Below, piece by piece: positions 37,934 to 46,430 of a stretch of 64,000 nucleotides of DNA (the stretch's first letter is position 1; every line of letters starts with the position of its first letter). The notes under the pieces are model-generated. The model made no database searches and was not told the DNA's origin. It saw only the letters and a list, made by a program, of their open reading frames with translations. This stretch comes from Candidatus Odyssella thessalonicensis L13 (lineage in GTDB: Bacteria; Pseudomonadota; Alphaproteobacteria; Paracaedibacterales; Paracaedibacteraceae). The translations under genes were made by a program, and so were the position numbers. The DNA lies in contig NZ_AEWF01000006.1 in NCBI RefSeq assembly GCF_000190415.1, positions 69,501-133,500 on the forward strand. Direction: 5' to 3'.

Positions 37934-39283
37934 ATGAAATTCTATCAATTATTGCTTATGGGCTGTCTCTGGACGATGACTTGCAAAGCAAATGATCGTG
38001 AAAATAAGGAGCAATTCAACTTCCTCGATCTTCCGCTTGAGATTGTCACCAATATCGCCGCTCTTTCTGATGCTGAGACAAGCTTAGCTCTGAGAACTAC
38101 CTGCCGCCTCACCAAAGAGTGTGTCGATGAGTTTTACCTATTAAGCTTGAAGAAGAATTTTAATACTTTTACAGAAACATTTGAGGCCGAATTTGAGGAG
38201 TTCCCTTTAGAATATAAAAAGAGCTTGTTTAAGTCGATCGCAACAAATCTTCTCAACAATGACGGCTGTTTCTTTGTTCCCCAGACAAGCTGGCTTGAGA
38301 GAGATTTGTCAAAAGATTACTTAAGCATTAGCCTTTATCGTTATCTTAAAAAGGATAAGGCGTGGGCGCAGGAGTTATTTAGCACGCTCTTCGATAAACG
38401 GATACCCAAGAAAAATGCTGACCTTGCCCTCACCCTCCTTATGGCTTGCCTACCTGTTACCCATATTTATGGAGCTCCCGAAATATCAGATTCTTCTAGA
38501 GTTGTTCAAAGATTTAAGGAAGTCCATCATGAGACCCTGATTAGAGCACTCAAGAAGCTAAAAGCAGAGCATGGTTACTTCCTTGTCGGCCTAGATCACG
38601 ATAAAAAAAGGCTGACGACAAAGCCGCATTTTATCGTAGTGAATCAATCGAATGCTGAGGGTCTTAAGCGCCTTAACCAAGAAGGTTATCTTCCCGACAA
38701 TCATCCTCATACGATTGTTTATAATATTGATGAAAAAAATGCTACCTCAATCTGCCGTGACCTTAATATAGGTAAGCTCATCTTAACAAACATAAATAAT
38801 AAATGTACTTCCATTGGGCCTAGTTGTCTTTTCCTCCGCGGGTGCACCAATCTAACTTCATTAGATATGCGAGGACTGTCTAATCTCACCGCCATTGGCG
38901 CTTCATTTCTCGAGAGGTGTATCACTCTTACTTCTTTAAACATGCGGGGGCTGTCTAATCTCACTTCCATTGGAAGTGCTTTCCTTCGAGGATGCATCAG
39001 AATTACTTTTCTTGATACCCGAGCACTGTTTAATGTTACTACGATTCGAGAGTTTTTCCTTGCGGAGTGTACCAACCTTACCTTTTTGGATATGCGGGGG
39101 TTGTCTAATCTCACTTCCATTAAATATTTCTTCCTCTACAGGTGCACTAGCCTTAATTCTTTAAATACTGAGGGATTGCCGGCTAAGGTCCTTACTCGTC
39201 TAAAAGCAAGTATGGAGAATTCCACCCACAGCTCCTTGATTACGGAAAACCAGGGTAGCCCTAAAGGCGATAACGCTGCATAG
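37934..39283 (+). CDS. Secreted F-box-like protein with 5 BspA-type leucine-rich repeats
   Basis: A 449-residue paralogue of the preceding gene with AAGGGTT upstream of the ATG. Leader MKFYQLLLMGCLWTMTCKAN, F-box-like segment FLDLPLEIVTNIAALSD...LALRTTCRLT, the same ~220-residue middle domain (DKKRLTTKPHFIVVNQSN), then only five 25-residue LRRs and a hydrophilic tail (NSTHSSLITENQGSPKGDN). Identity with the neighbour is high through the N-terminal 290 residues. The two genes plus their upstream regions arose by duplication; repeat number then diverged. Same inferred role as host-directed substrate receptor. Confidence 0.85.
   Translation: MKFYQLLLMGCLWTMTCKANDRENKEQFNFLDLPLEIVTNIAALSDAETSLALRTTCRLTKECVDEFYLLSLKKNFNTFTETFEAEFEEFPLEYKKSLFKSIATNLLNNDGCFFVPQTSWLERDLSKDYLSISLYRYLKKDKAWAQELFSTLFDKRIPKKNADLALTLLMACLPVTHIYGAPEISDSSRVVQRFKEVHHETLIRALKKLKAEHGYFLVGLDHDKKRLTTKPHFIVVNQSNAEGLKRLNQEGYLPDNHPHTIVYNIDEKNATSICRDLNIGKLILTNINNKCTSIGPSCLFLRGCTNLTSLDMRGLSNLTAIGASFLERCITLTSLNMRGLSNLTSIGSAFLRGCIRITFLDTRALFNVTTIREFFLAECTNLTFLDMRGLSNLTSIKYFFLYRCTSLNSLNTEGLPAKVLTRLKASMENSTHSSLITENQGSPKGDNAA
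38817..39197 (+). repeat. 5 x 75-bp tandem repeats encoding LRRs
   Basis: Same repeat family as at 36559-37689, with the same 6-bp-longer first unit. The fourth unit is the most divergent (TRALFNVTTIREFFLAEC). Confidence 0.85.
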
Positions 39284-39401
39284 GTTATAGAGCAAGCAGA
39301 CTGACTTCATTATAAGTTATTAGCTTGTAAAGGATAAAGATTAGAAAACAAGCTAAGCCTCATCAAGGATGGGCATACTCATCGCCCTTAAGAGCTTAGG
39401 G

Positions 39402-40364
39402 TTAATCTAAATAAGACTGAATCCAGTCTAAATAGGGGGACACAGGTATGGCAATACTGTAAGATATCTGATCCCTCTGCACCGCCTCCGATTGAATAGC
39501 CGCTATGTAATATTTGTCACCTTTTTTGGTGATGAAGGGACTGCCGCTGCTTCCATAGGCCGCCTTGGTTTGAAGGGGGTGGTGGCTTTCTTGTCTTAAG
39601 TATTTATCAGTTCCGAACTCAGGGGCCTCATATCTTTCATAAAATAATTTCAGGTTAGAGGTGTAGGTAAGGTTAGTAATGCCAAGATGCCGAATAGCCA
39701 CTTTATGGCTTGGCCTTACTTGAAATAATCGTCCATTATTGAGATGAATCATCCCAAAGCACGGATTGAATACTCTAACGCCTGAAACGTTGCGGGGATC
39801 GATGGCGCTGGGAAGAAGGGGCAGAAAAGTATTGGAGGGAAGATTGATAGGAGACTTTAATTTAAGGATAGCTAAGTCAGGTCCTTGTTGCACAAATATC
39901 TCTTCCTCAACTCGGCGAATGCGGCTTCTTAAAATATCTTCATCGGTAAAAGAGGCTCCTAACTGCCCAAATTGATAATGCTGATGTTCACAGGGTAAGA
40001 GTTTTCGCCAGGTTCTAGTAGGATAGGCAATAATTGTCTCAACGTTGGCACTTAGGTCAAGATCCGGGCAAGCCAGAAAATCAGAGTCGACACATAGCTT
40101 GGCTGTCTCTGAATCGAGCTGCCACTTTTCAACAACGTGGTGTGCTGTGAGTGCCGTCGTCGGATTGAGAAGAACAGCACTTCCTGAGTACGGCGGTGAG
40201 GGCGTATCCATGTTACATAGGAATCCCGTCGATTGACAAGGCAGCTCTTCGCGGGCCCGTCGAATAGATTCCTCGATTATCGAAGGATTATTAGTGAGAA
40301 AATCATGGGCTTGAGCATTTTCTAATCCCAGGAGTACACTGATTATCCAAACAATACACATCAT
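39402..40364 (-). CDS. Secreted trypsin/V8-like serine protease (S1 clan)
   Basis: GGAGGGGGAAGAG directly before the ATG at 40364 sets the start; the open frame runs on to 40487 but without a leader. The 320-residue product has a signal peptide (MMCIVWIISVLLGLENAQA) and the catalytic triad of chymotrypsin-fold proteases: His in TALTAHHVV, Asp in GPDLAILKL, and Ser in AYGSSGSPF. The layout resembles glutamyl-endopeptidase/trypsin-like bacterial proteases with a short C-terminal helix (YLDWIQSYLD). Two or more cysteine pairs are possible (CQSTGFLC, CVDSDFLACPD). It is the first of three adjacent secreted proteases on the same strand. Target unknown. Confidence 0.9.
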   Translation of the reverse strand: MMCIVWIISVLLGLENAQAHDFLTNNPSIIEESIRRAREELPCQSTGFLCNMDTPSPPYSGSAVLLNPTTALTAHHVVEKWQLDSETAKLCVDSDFLACPDLDLSANVETIIAYPTRTWRKLLPCEHQHYQFGQLGASFTDEDILRSRIRRVEEEIFVQQGPDLAILKLKSPINLPSNTFLPLLPSAIDPRNVSGVRVFNPCFGMIHLNNGRLFQVRPSHKVAIRHLGITNLTYTSNLKLFYERYEAPEFGTDKYLRQESHHPLQTKAAYGSSGSPFITKKGDKYYIAAIQSEAVQRDQISYSIAIPVSPYLDWIQSYLD

Positions 40365-40666
40365 GACTCTTCCCCCTCCTTGTCCCCTATTAAACAAAAG
40401 ATAGAATAGACAGCAGGGATCCCCTACTTGAAAAACCTCCCAGTTTTTACAGCTATTCTTCTTAATCAGATGTACTGCCACTCTCAAATATTGATAAGCG
40501 GCCCTTAAGCCGCTTTAAAAACTACTCATGACAACAATTGTCTGTTTAATGCGCATACTGCTAATTTCTAAGGAAGAGAGAGGATATGTCTATAAAGTTT
40601 ATCCTTATTCTAAGTGACTCTTACAAATCTGCACAGTTCTTTCAAAGACTAACTCTTCTTGAACGC

Positions 40667-41491
40667 TTATGACGGGGAACAACAGGTAAAAGTTGTTCGA
40701 TGACCTCTACAATTATGATACGGCTGCTGGTGCGGATCTCTTCTTAAACGGGACTGAATGTGAGGCGTTGATGAAGGCAAGTGATAAGAGTCCGCTTTGC
40801 TATAATCAACTTCGTATCCCATATCTTTTAAGGAGGCTAACGTAAGCTTACTTAAAGGATTGATCTCATCCGTATTATAATAGCCAGTCATCAATTCATT
40901 ATAGAATATTGTCTCACTCCAGTGGGCCCCTGCCGTTCCCTCACCGCCGCCTTTTTGAAGCGGAACTCCCGCCTGTTTTTTCTGAGTTAGCCGGCTATAC
41001 ACCCTTGTGGCATTTTTACCTATAAAATAAGATCTACCAGAACGGCCCACTTTTACGAGCTGATCTTCTTCCCACAGGGTACCAAAGCCCAGGGCATGGA
41101 TAAGTTCATGGGTTACAATATTAACGAGTCCCGGATCATTCAAATCTGCAACATCAATTTGCATCTCCCCTTGATCTGGATAGAATAATCCTTCCGGCGA
41201 AGATGGCAACCAATGCGTCGGAGCGGCTTGAGCAAGAGTCCCGCCAATTCCGTCTAACTCGGTTAACGAGACACGCACAACCATATCAAATTTTTGATCA
41301 CGTGGTTTGTCATAGGTGGTGACAATAACCTCCCCTAGCCTTGCCGCCGCCCTAGTCAATTCTACCTTATATTGAGGCTTTAAATAACTGTCATAAGCAA
41401 ACCCGATCTGCATTGCTTCACACACGGATGCAAGGTCGAGGACAGCTCCAATTATTGCGGCCGCAATAATTCTAAAATTTCTTGAAATCAT
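40667..41491 (-). CDS. Secreted leishmanolysin-like metalloprotease (M8)
   Basis: A 274-residue protein with a leader (about residues 1-26, ending SVCEA before MQIGF). The zinc site is HELIHALGFGTLW (HExxHxxGF), with the far third ligand probably in AGAHWSETIF, followed by the M8 hallmark NELMTGYYN and the end motif LTLASLKDMGYEVDYSKAD. These features fit peptidase family M8 (GP63, leishmanolysin), metzincin proteases best known from Leishmania surfaces and found in some host-associated bacteria. At under 250 mature residues it is shorter than eukaryotic GP63, as expected for minimal bacterial forms. The C-terminus after residue ~245 is basic and low-complexity. Confidence 0.88.
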   Translation of the reverse strand: MISRNFRIIAAAIIGAVLDLASVCEAMQIGFAYDSYLKPQYKVELTRAAARLGEVIVTTYDKPRDQKFDMVVRVSLTELDGIGGTLAQAAPTHWLPSSPEGLFYPDQGEMQIDVADLNDPGLVNIVTHELIHALGFGTLWEEDQLVKVGRSGRSYFIGKNATRVYSRLTQKKQAGVPLQKGGGEGTAGAHWSETIFYNELMTGYYNTDEINPLSKLTLASLKDMGYEVDYSKADSYHLPSSTPHIQSRLRRDPHQQPYHNCRGHRTTFTCCSPS

Positions 41492-41577
41492 TATTTTATT
41501 CCTTATTAATGGGATAACTTTCTTGATATCGCCAAAGAAACTTGACGATATTTATTGCTAAACTAAAGGTGGAAAAA

Positions 41578-42597
41578 TCAAGCATTCCCTATCCTTCCAT
41601 CTTGAAGTTGACACAGTGGTACAAATTGTGAATTAGCCTGATAATAATAAATAGGAGACTTATGGATCAGAGTAATAAAGCCATTTTTTATAAAACTATT
41701 TCCGAGCACATTCTTATAAATGGGGTTCTCATCCGATACTCTTAGCATTGCTAAAGATATATCCATTAAAGTCAAAGAAGTAGAGCCTCGTAAAGATAAA
41801 ACAGCTTTTATAAGCATGGTTCTATGCCAGGTAACAATGGTACCCAGAGCTCTAATTCTCTGAGGTCTTTGCCCACTGCTCATAAACGCGTCAGCCATAC
41901 TATCGTAGACCGCACTGCTGAAAGTTTTAGAAAATTCGTGAGATTCACATAATCTTTCATCCTGTTGGACATTAATAAGAGTCAAACGAGCTGAATTATT
42001 ACGGATACAGGTAAATTCATTATCTCCGACACAGGCTTGGCCGTTTTCTAGCTCAGAGATAAATTTTGGGCGGCTTGCGGGATTATGATAGCGGTAGAAC
42101 TGAGTGGTTAGATCAGCAAAAGCTTCATGAAAAGCCGCAAGATGGGCTGATTGAGAGTCTAGCCAGCTCGGCCGGAAATAATCTAGAACCATATGTCCTG
42201 TTTCGTGGGCGACAATCCCTTGGTCGTGGGCAGTAGCGTAAAGGCTCCATCCATCAGACTGGATAATATAAGGAAAATTAAGCGCTCTATTTCCATTAAC
42301 ACGAGAATAGGAAGCATTCACCTGATCCAAGACACTGTCGGTGCGTAAGGAGAAGTATAAGTGCCCAATTTGAGCATCTTGCCGGTACATGCTAACCACA
42401 CCATTGATAACATTTAAGGCTTCTTGTCCATCTCTTGAGATTTGCTCGTTTGATAAATCTAGCAATCGCCAATCTTCGCTACTGTGTGAAGGTGAGAGAG
42501 CAAAGATTGATAACACACTTGCTAACGTTAATAAGGCGCTCTTCGTCTTTAAACTTTTTATTCTATTTAATAGCGTACCATATTGTAATTTCAGCAT
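41578..42597 (-). CDS. Secreted zinc metalloprotease, thermolysin-like gluzincin
   Basis: A 339-residue protein with a leader (TKSALLTLASVLSIFAL, cleavage near SHS-SED). The zinc-binding sequence is GIVAHETGHMVLDYF (HExxH), followed ~20 residues later by FHEAFADLTTQFY, which supplies the third ligand Glu and the Asp of gluzincins of the thermolysin/fungalysin (M4/M36) type. After this come a cysteine-containing loop (ACVGDNEFTCIRN) and a helical C-domain (TIVTWHRTMLIKAVLSLRG, LRVSDENP) like that of M36/M4 enzymes. The pro-region is short or absent. It lies downstream of the M8 gene on the same strand, separated by 86 bases, and may be co-transcribed upstream of it. Confidence 0.85.
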   Translation of the reverse strand: MLKLQYGTLLNRIKSLKTKSALLTLASVLSIFALSPSHSSEDWRLLDLSNEQISRDGQEALNVINGVVSMYRQDAQIGHLYFSLRTDSVLDQVNASYSRVNGNRALNFPYIIQSDGWSLYATAHDQGIVAHETGHMVLDYFRPSWLDSQSAHLAAFHEAFADLTTQFYRYHNPASRPKFISELENGQACVGDNEFTCIRNNSARLTLINVQQDERLCESHEFSKTFSSAVYDSMADAFMSSGQRPQRIRALGTIVTWHRTMLIKAVLSLRGSTSLTLMDISLAMLRVSDENPIYKNVLGNSFIKNGFITLIHKSPIYYYQANSQFVPLCQLQDGRIGNA

Positions 42598-42769
42598 ATT
42601 TATTTTACCTCTGTGTTAAGCTGACAACGCCGTAACAGTAGAGGATAAAACAGTTATTGTTTATCCGAGAAATATACTTACGTAGGGTACTTAAGCATCA
42701 CACTTTTAAGAGGAGGGGTTTTCAGGGGGCACAGAAAAAATTCTGATCACCTATGAGGGCGGCAGCATG

Positions 42770-42975
42770 ATTAAGTTTAAAAAACAGCTCACCGATCTCT
42801 CTGTCATTGACCAGGACATCCATACAGTGCTCAGGTATTGTGCGGATAAGGTTGCTGAATACAGGTCAGATAAATAGACCCTGCTTGGCTTCTTTGGGAA
42901 CAGATGCGGAAAGCCATCCCAGACAAAGCGAACCTAACCTTTATTATCCACTCAATTAAAAAGGAAATAAACTAA
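42770..42975 (+). pseudogene. Decayed duplicate of the gatB 3' end
   Basis: The stretch translates to fragments matching the GatB C-terminus: CADKVAEYRSDK (Gat[13 protein letters not shown]), a TAG in place of Glu, LLGFFG (LFGFF), then after a small frameshift MRKAIPDKAN...IKKEI-stop (Gat[11 protein letters not shown]...IKNKLS-stop). The DNA match also covers ACCGAT.TCTGTCATTGA.CAGG and continues about 85 bases past the stop (GACAGACGAC). It is non-functional. Divergence is considerable, so the duplication is old or the copy came from a related genome. Confidence 0.85.
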
Positions 42976-43329
42976 GACAGAATGAGAAAGAATGAGACAG
43001 ACGACAATTCTCACTTAGAGCTAGATTGCGAGGACAGAGAAGTCATCTTATTGACTCTCTAATTGTGCCTTGACCATTTCACAGCTTTCCATTTACTTTG
43101 AAGTTAGGCTCAAATTAGATCTCAATTTAAACCGATGGCACAGTTCATTGAACACTCCCACCGGCTTACGTAAATACTTTATAATATGGATTGATGTTCC
43201 TGATTCTAGGTACTACATCAGATAAGAAGCAGTAGTTTCTCTCTTTTCTTGAGGAGAACCTACCTTTCTTCCATAAACTTTCAATTTTGTTCACACAACC
43301 TAAAAACCTTATTAAAATCCTTTATAGAG
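42976..43329. other. Intergenic region at the right edge of the accessory island
   Basis: Begins with the gatB-flank-like sequence up to about 43062. The last ~100 bases (CCTACCTTTCTTCCATAAAC and following) resemble the flank of the paralogous gene at 44976. No gene is seen. Confidence 0.5.
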
Positions 43330-44460
43330 CTATGATGCTGCTCTTGAGGCTAATTTGGAACTACGTGAAGAAATAAAACCAAATAATTTTTTGTAATTTT
43401 TTTCTATTACAGATTTATTGGGTGCATTCCTAATCCATCCTATATGAGAAGGAAATTTATTTTCTATATCAGCGTTCCTAAGGCGGGCGCTTAACGTTCT
43501 TAACTTAAGAGGTTGGTTTTCTGAGTCCCGATATTTATCTTGTATTTTATGAATAAGTTCCTCTAATTTCTTTTTGTCACCTTGGTTAATATCATTGAGT
43601 AAAGATTCACATTCTTCGAGGGTAACCATGTTAATGATATCTTCCATAAATCTTTGCTTTAGAGTAAGTTTACTTCCCTTAGCAACACTGCGCGGGCGCT
43701 TAGCAGGTCTTTGCTCTGTACTTTCACTTTGTCGATGAGAAAGAATGGCAGCAGCAATTCGTCCGATCTCGATCAATATTTCTTGGCTTTGGGAATCGAG
43801 CTGAGTTTTTTCCACCTTGTCGCGCCTGCACCTGTCCTTAATTATACTTAATTGATATTTGGACGTTAAGGCGTCTACAAAAGCATCAAGTGCCTTCCTT
43901 CCCCCTGCTTGTCCTACATTCATACTTTTCCGAAGGGCTATCTCTTTCAAGAAATGTTCTTTTACTTTAGGCTCTAAATTAATGATCCCTAATAAATTTT
44001 TATAGAAGAGATTTAAAATTTCTTTTTTCTTCTTTGTTTCTGGCAGGTCGAAAGAGTGTATTAAGCTGAGGTAATATGTTTTTGAGATAAGATTAGGATC
44101 CACATTTTCATAAAATGAGAAGCTGTAATCGGAAGCTATTTCCTCTTCCTCGCCTAGAATTATGGTAGAGGGATTATGCTTTCTTTTGTCGCCTACCTCT
44201 GGTTGCGTAGCGGTAAATAATTCATAGTCCTGCGCCTGAGGTAGGAAACTAGCAGATTCAAAACTAAAAAGAGAGTCGATAGTCCCTTCTATAGATTCCA
44301 CCACTTGCCAGTCAGAGGCAAGAGACCGCTCTTCCGAATAAACAGAGAACTCATCTTCTGAATTAAGAAGAGAGTGAATAGACATTTTTGAAGAGACGTC
44401 TTCCATGGCTTGGAGTGCTGTCATAGACAGCAATAATGTCAATAAACCTTTGTTTATCAT
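43330..44460 (-). CDS. Secreted protein with basic NLS-like cluster (paralogue A)
   Basis: A 376-residue protein with AAAGGAT upstream of the ATG. Signal peptide MINKGLLTLLLSMTALQA, mature start MEDVSSK. The N-terminal third is acidic and low-complexity (EEEEIASD), and the middle (residues ~125-245) is helical. Residues 251-264 read RPAKRPRSVAKGSK, a dense basic cluster resembling a nuclear localization signal; a second small cluster, DKRKH, is near residue 91. The C-terminal ~110 residues form a conserved helical region (LLNDINQGDKKKLEELIHKI, then SHIGWIRNAPNKSVIEKNYK). It is clearly paralogous to the next gene, including ~100 bases of 3' flank. No known domain. A host-nuclear role is inferred only. 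Confidence 0.7.
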   Translation of the reverse strand: MINKGLLTLLLSMTALQAMEDVSSKMSIHSLLNSEDEFSVYSEERSLASDWQVVESIEGTIDSLFSFESASFLPQAQDYELFTATQPEVGDKRKHNPSTIILGEEEEIASDYSFSFYENVDPNLISKTYYLSLIHSFDLPETKKKKEILNLFYKNLLGIINLEPKVKEHFLKEIALRKSMNVGQAGGRKALDAFVDALTSKYQLSIIKDRCRRDKVEKTQLDSQSQEILIEIGRIAAAILSHRQSESTEQRPAKRPRSVAKGSKLTLKQRFMEDIINMVTLEECESLLNDINQGDKKKLEELIHKIQDKYRDSENQPLKLRTLSARLRNADIENKFPSHIGWIRNAPNKSVIEKNYKKLFGFISSRSSKLASRAAS

Positions 44461-44975
44461 TGGGTTATGAATCCTTTACGAGAGTTATAAGATCTATGTA
44501 GGAACGGATTTATTCAATTTCCAGTCCTATTTAGATTTCCTTAAAAAAATTTTTCTATATTTCTTAATATAAGTTCAGCCTCATTTAGACACTAAGCTTT
44601 AGGCTGAGGAATAGTCTTCAGTTGAGGAAAAGCGGATCAAAATAAAATGACTTCTTAAATAGCCTTCATTTTTTATGCATCTCTTTCGAGAGGGGCTGCT
44701 GAAACAATGCATTTTTTACCTTGGCGAGAGACCTTTTTAAAAGCTAGCCTTCCTCACTGATTGCAAAGCAATGCTTATTGCCCTGGAAATGGCTGCATAT
44801 CAAATCTATCCTGTAGGAGTGAGTAAGCTAAGTAGACTTACAACTGATAAAGTCGAAGTATGACTTCAGAGAAAAAGGGTAGTTTCTCCTTTTTCTTAAT
44901 GAGAAACTACCTTTCTTCCATAAGCTTTAGATTTTAGTGACGTAGCTAAGAAGCTGATTAGAGACTTTTATAAAG
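44461..44975. other. Intergenic region between tandem paralogues
   Basis: Contains the promoter of paralogue A and the 3' flank of paralogue B. No gene is seen. Both ends match the equivalent flanks of the other copy. Confidence 0.45.
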
Positions 44976-46121
44976 CTATGATGCTTGTCTAAGGGATAAA
45001 GCGGAACTATGAGACCCAATAAGACGCAACAAGCTTTTATAATTTGCTTCTATCACAGCTTTATTGTCAGCGTCTCTAATCCAGGCAATATGATGAGGAA
45101 ATTTACTTTCTATATGTTCACGTCTGAGGCGGCCGCTTAAAGTTTTTAATTTAAGAGGTGCTTTTTCCGCGTCACAATATTTTTCTTGTATTTTATGAAT
45201 AAGTTCTTCTAATTTCTTCCTGTTACCATCGCAAATATCATTGAGCAAAGATTCACATTCTTCGATGGTAACCATATTAATGATATCTTCCATAAATTCT
45301 TGCTTTAGAGTAAGTTTACTTCCCCTAGTAACACTTCGCGGGCGCTTAGCGGATCTTTGCTCTGTACTTTCACTTTGTCGGTGAGAAAGAATGGCAGCAG
45401 CCACTCGTCCAATCTCGACTAATATTTCTTGGCTTTGGGAATCGAGTTGAGTTTTTCCCACCTTGGCGCGCCTGCACCTGTCCTTAATTACACTTAACTG
45501 ATATTTGGACGTTAAGGCGTCTACAAAAGCATCAAGTGCCTTCCTTCCCCCTGCTTGTCCTACATTCATACTTTTCCAAAGGGCTATCTCTTTCAAGAAA
45601 TGTTCTTCTACCTTAGGCTCTAAATTAATGATCCCTAATAAATTTTTATAGAAAAGATTTAAAATTTCTTTTTTCTTCTTTGTTTCTTGCAGGTCGAAAG
45701 ACTGTATCAAATTAAGGTAATATGTTTTTGAAAATAGGTTAGAATCAACATTTTGGTAAGATGAGATGTTGCTATCGGAAGCTATTTCTTCTTCCTCGTC
45801 TAGAATTAGGGTAGTGGCATCATGCTTTCTTTTCTGACCCGCCTCTGGTTGCGTAGCGGCAAATAATTCATAGTCCTGCGCCTGTGGTAGGAAACTAGCA
45901 GACTGTAAACTAAGAAAAGAGTCGATAGTCCCTTCTATAGATTCCACCACTTGCCAGTCAGAGGCAAGAGCCCCCTCTTCCTCTTCAGAGATTGGATTAA
46001 GAAGAGAAGAAATAGACATATTTCTTAGAGGTAATTCCTCCCTGCGTCCTGAAGATAAGTCTTCCATAGCTTGAAGCGCCGTCATAGACAGCAATAATGT
46101 CAATAAGCCTTTATTTATCAT
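44976..46121 (-). CDS. Secreted protein with basic NLS-like cluster (paralogue B)
   Basis: A 381-residue paralogue of the gene at 43330 with the same leader (MINKGLLTLLLSMTALQA), mature start MEDLSSG and AAAGGATC before the ATG. Basic clusters QKRKHD and RSAKRPRSVTRGSK are conserved in kind although Pro is replaced by Ser. The central and C-terminal helical regions match closely (CESLLNDICDGNRKKLEELI). Acidic N-terminal parts and the last few residues differ most. Retention of the basic cluster in both copies while neighbouring positions drift suggests it matters. Function unknown. Confidence 0.7.
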   Translation of the reverse strand: MINKGLLTLLLSMTALQAMEDLSSGRREELPLRNMSISSLLNPISEEEEGALASDWQVVESIEGTIDSFLSLQSASFLPQAQDYELFAATQPEAGQKRKHDATTLILDEEEEIASDSNISSYQNVDSNLFSKTYYLNLIQSFDLQETKKKKEILNLFYKNLLGIINLEPKVEEHFLKEIALWKSMNVGQAGGRKALDAFVDALTSKYQLSVIKDRCRRAKVGKTQLDSQSQEILVEIGRVAAAILSHRQSESTEQRSAKRPRSVTRGSKLTLKQEFMEDIINMVTIEECESLLNDICDGNRKKLEELIHKIQEKYCDAEKAPLKLKTLSGRLRREHIESKFPHHIAWIRDADNKAVIEANYKSLLRLIGSHSSALSLRQAS

Positions 46122-46430
46122 TGGTTTATAGATCCTTTACTAAAGTTATAAAATTTATGTAAGGACGGATTTATTCAATTTCCAGTCCTATTTAATTTTT
46201 CCTAAAAATTTTTTATATGTATTCAAACTCGTTTAAACGCGAAGCTTTAAACTGAAGAAAAGCTGATACGAGCAAAAGAACTTCCGTGTGAAATTAAAAA
46301 AGTTAGGCTTTATCCTCACTTTTATTTTGATCTATTAAATTTCTTAGATACTTTTAACTATTCCCCTCTCTCAGTGATCGAGATATGCTAGAGTCGGAAA
46401 AGAGGGAGAATAGTCTTCAGATATACTTAA
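46122..46430. other. Intergenic region
   Basis: Upstream region of paralogue B and 3' flank of the frameshifted gene. AT-rich, no gene seen. Confidence 0.4.
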
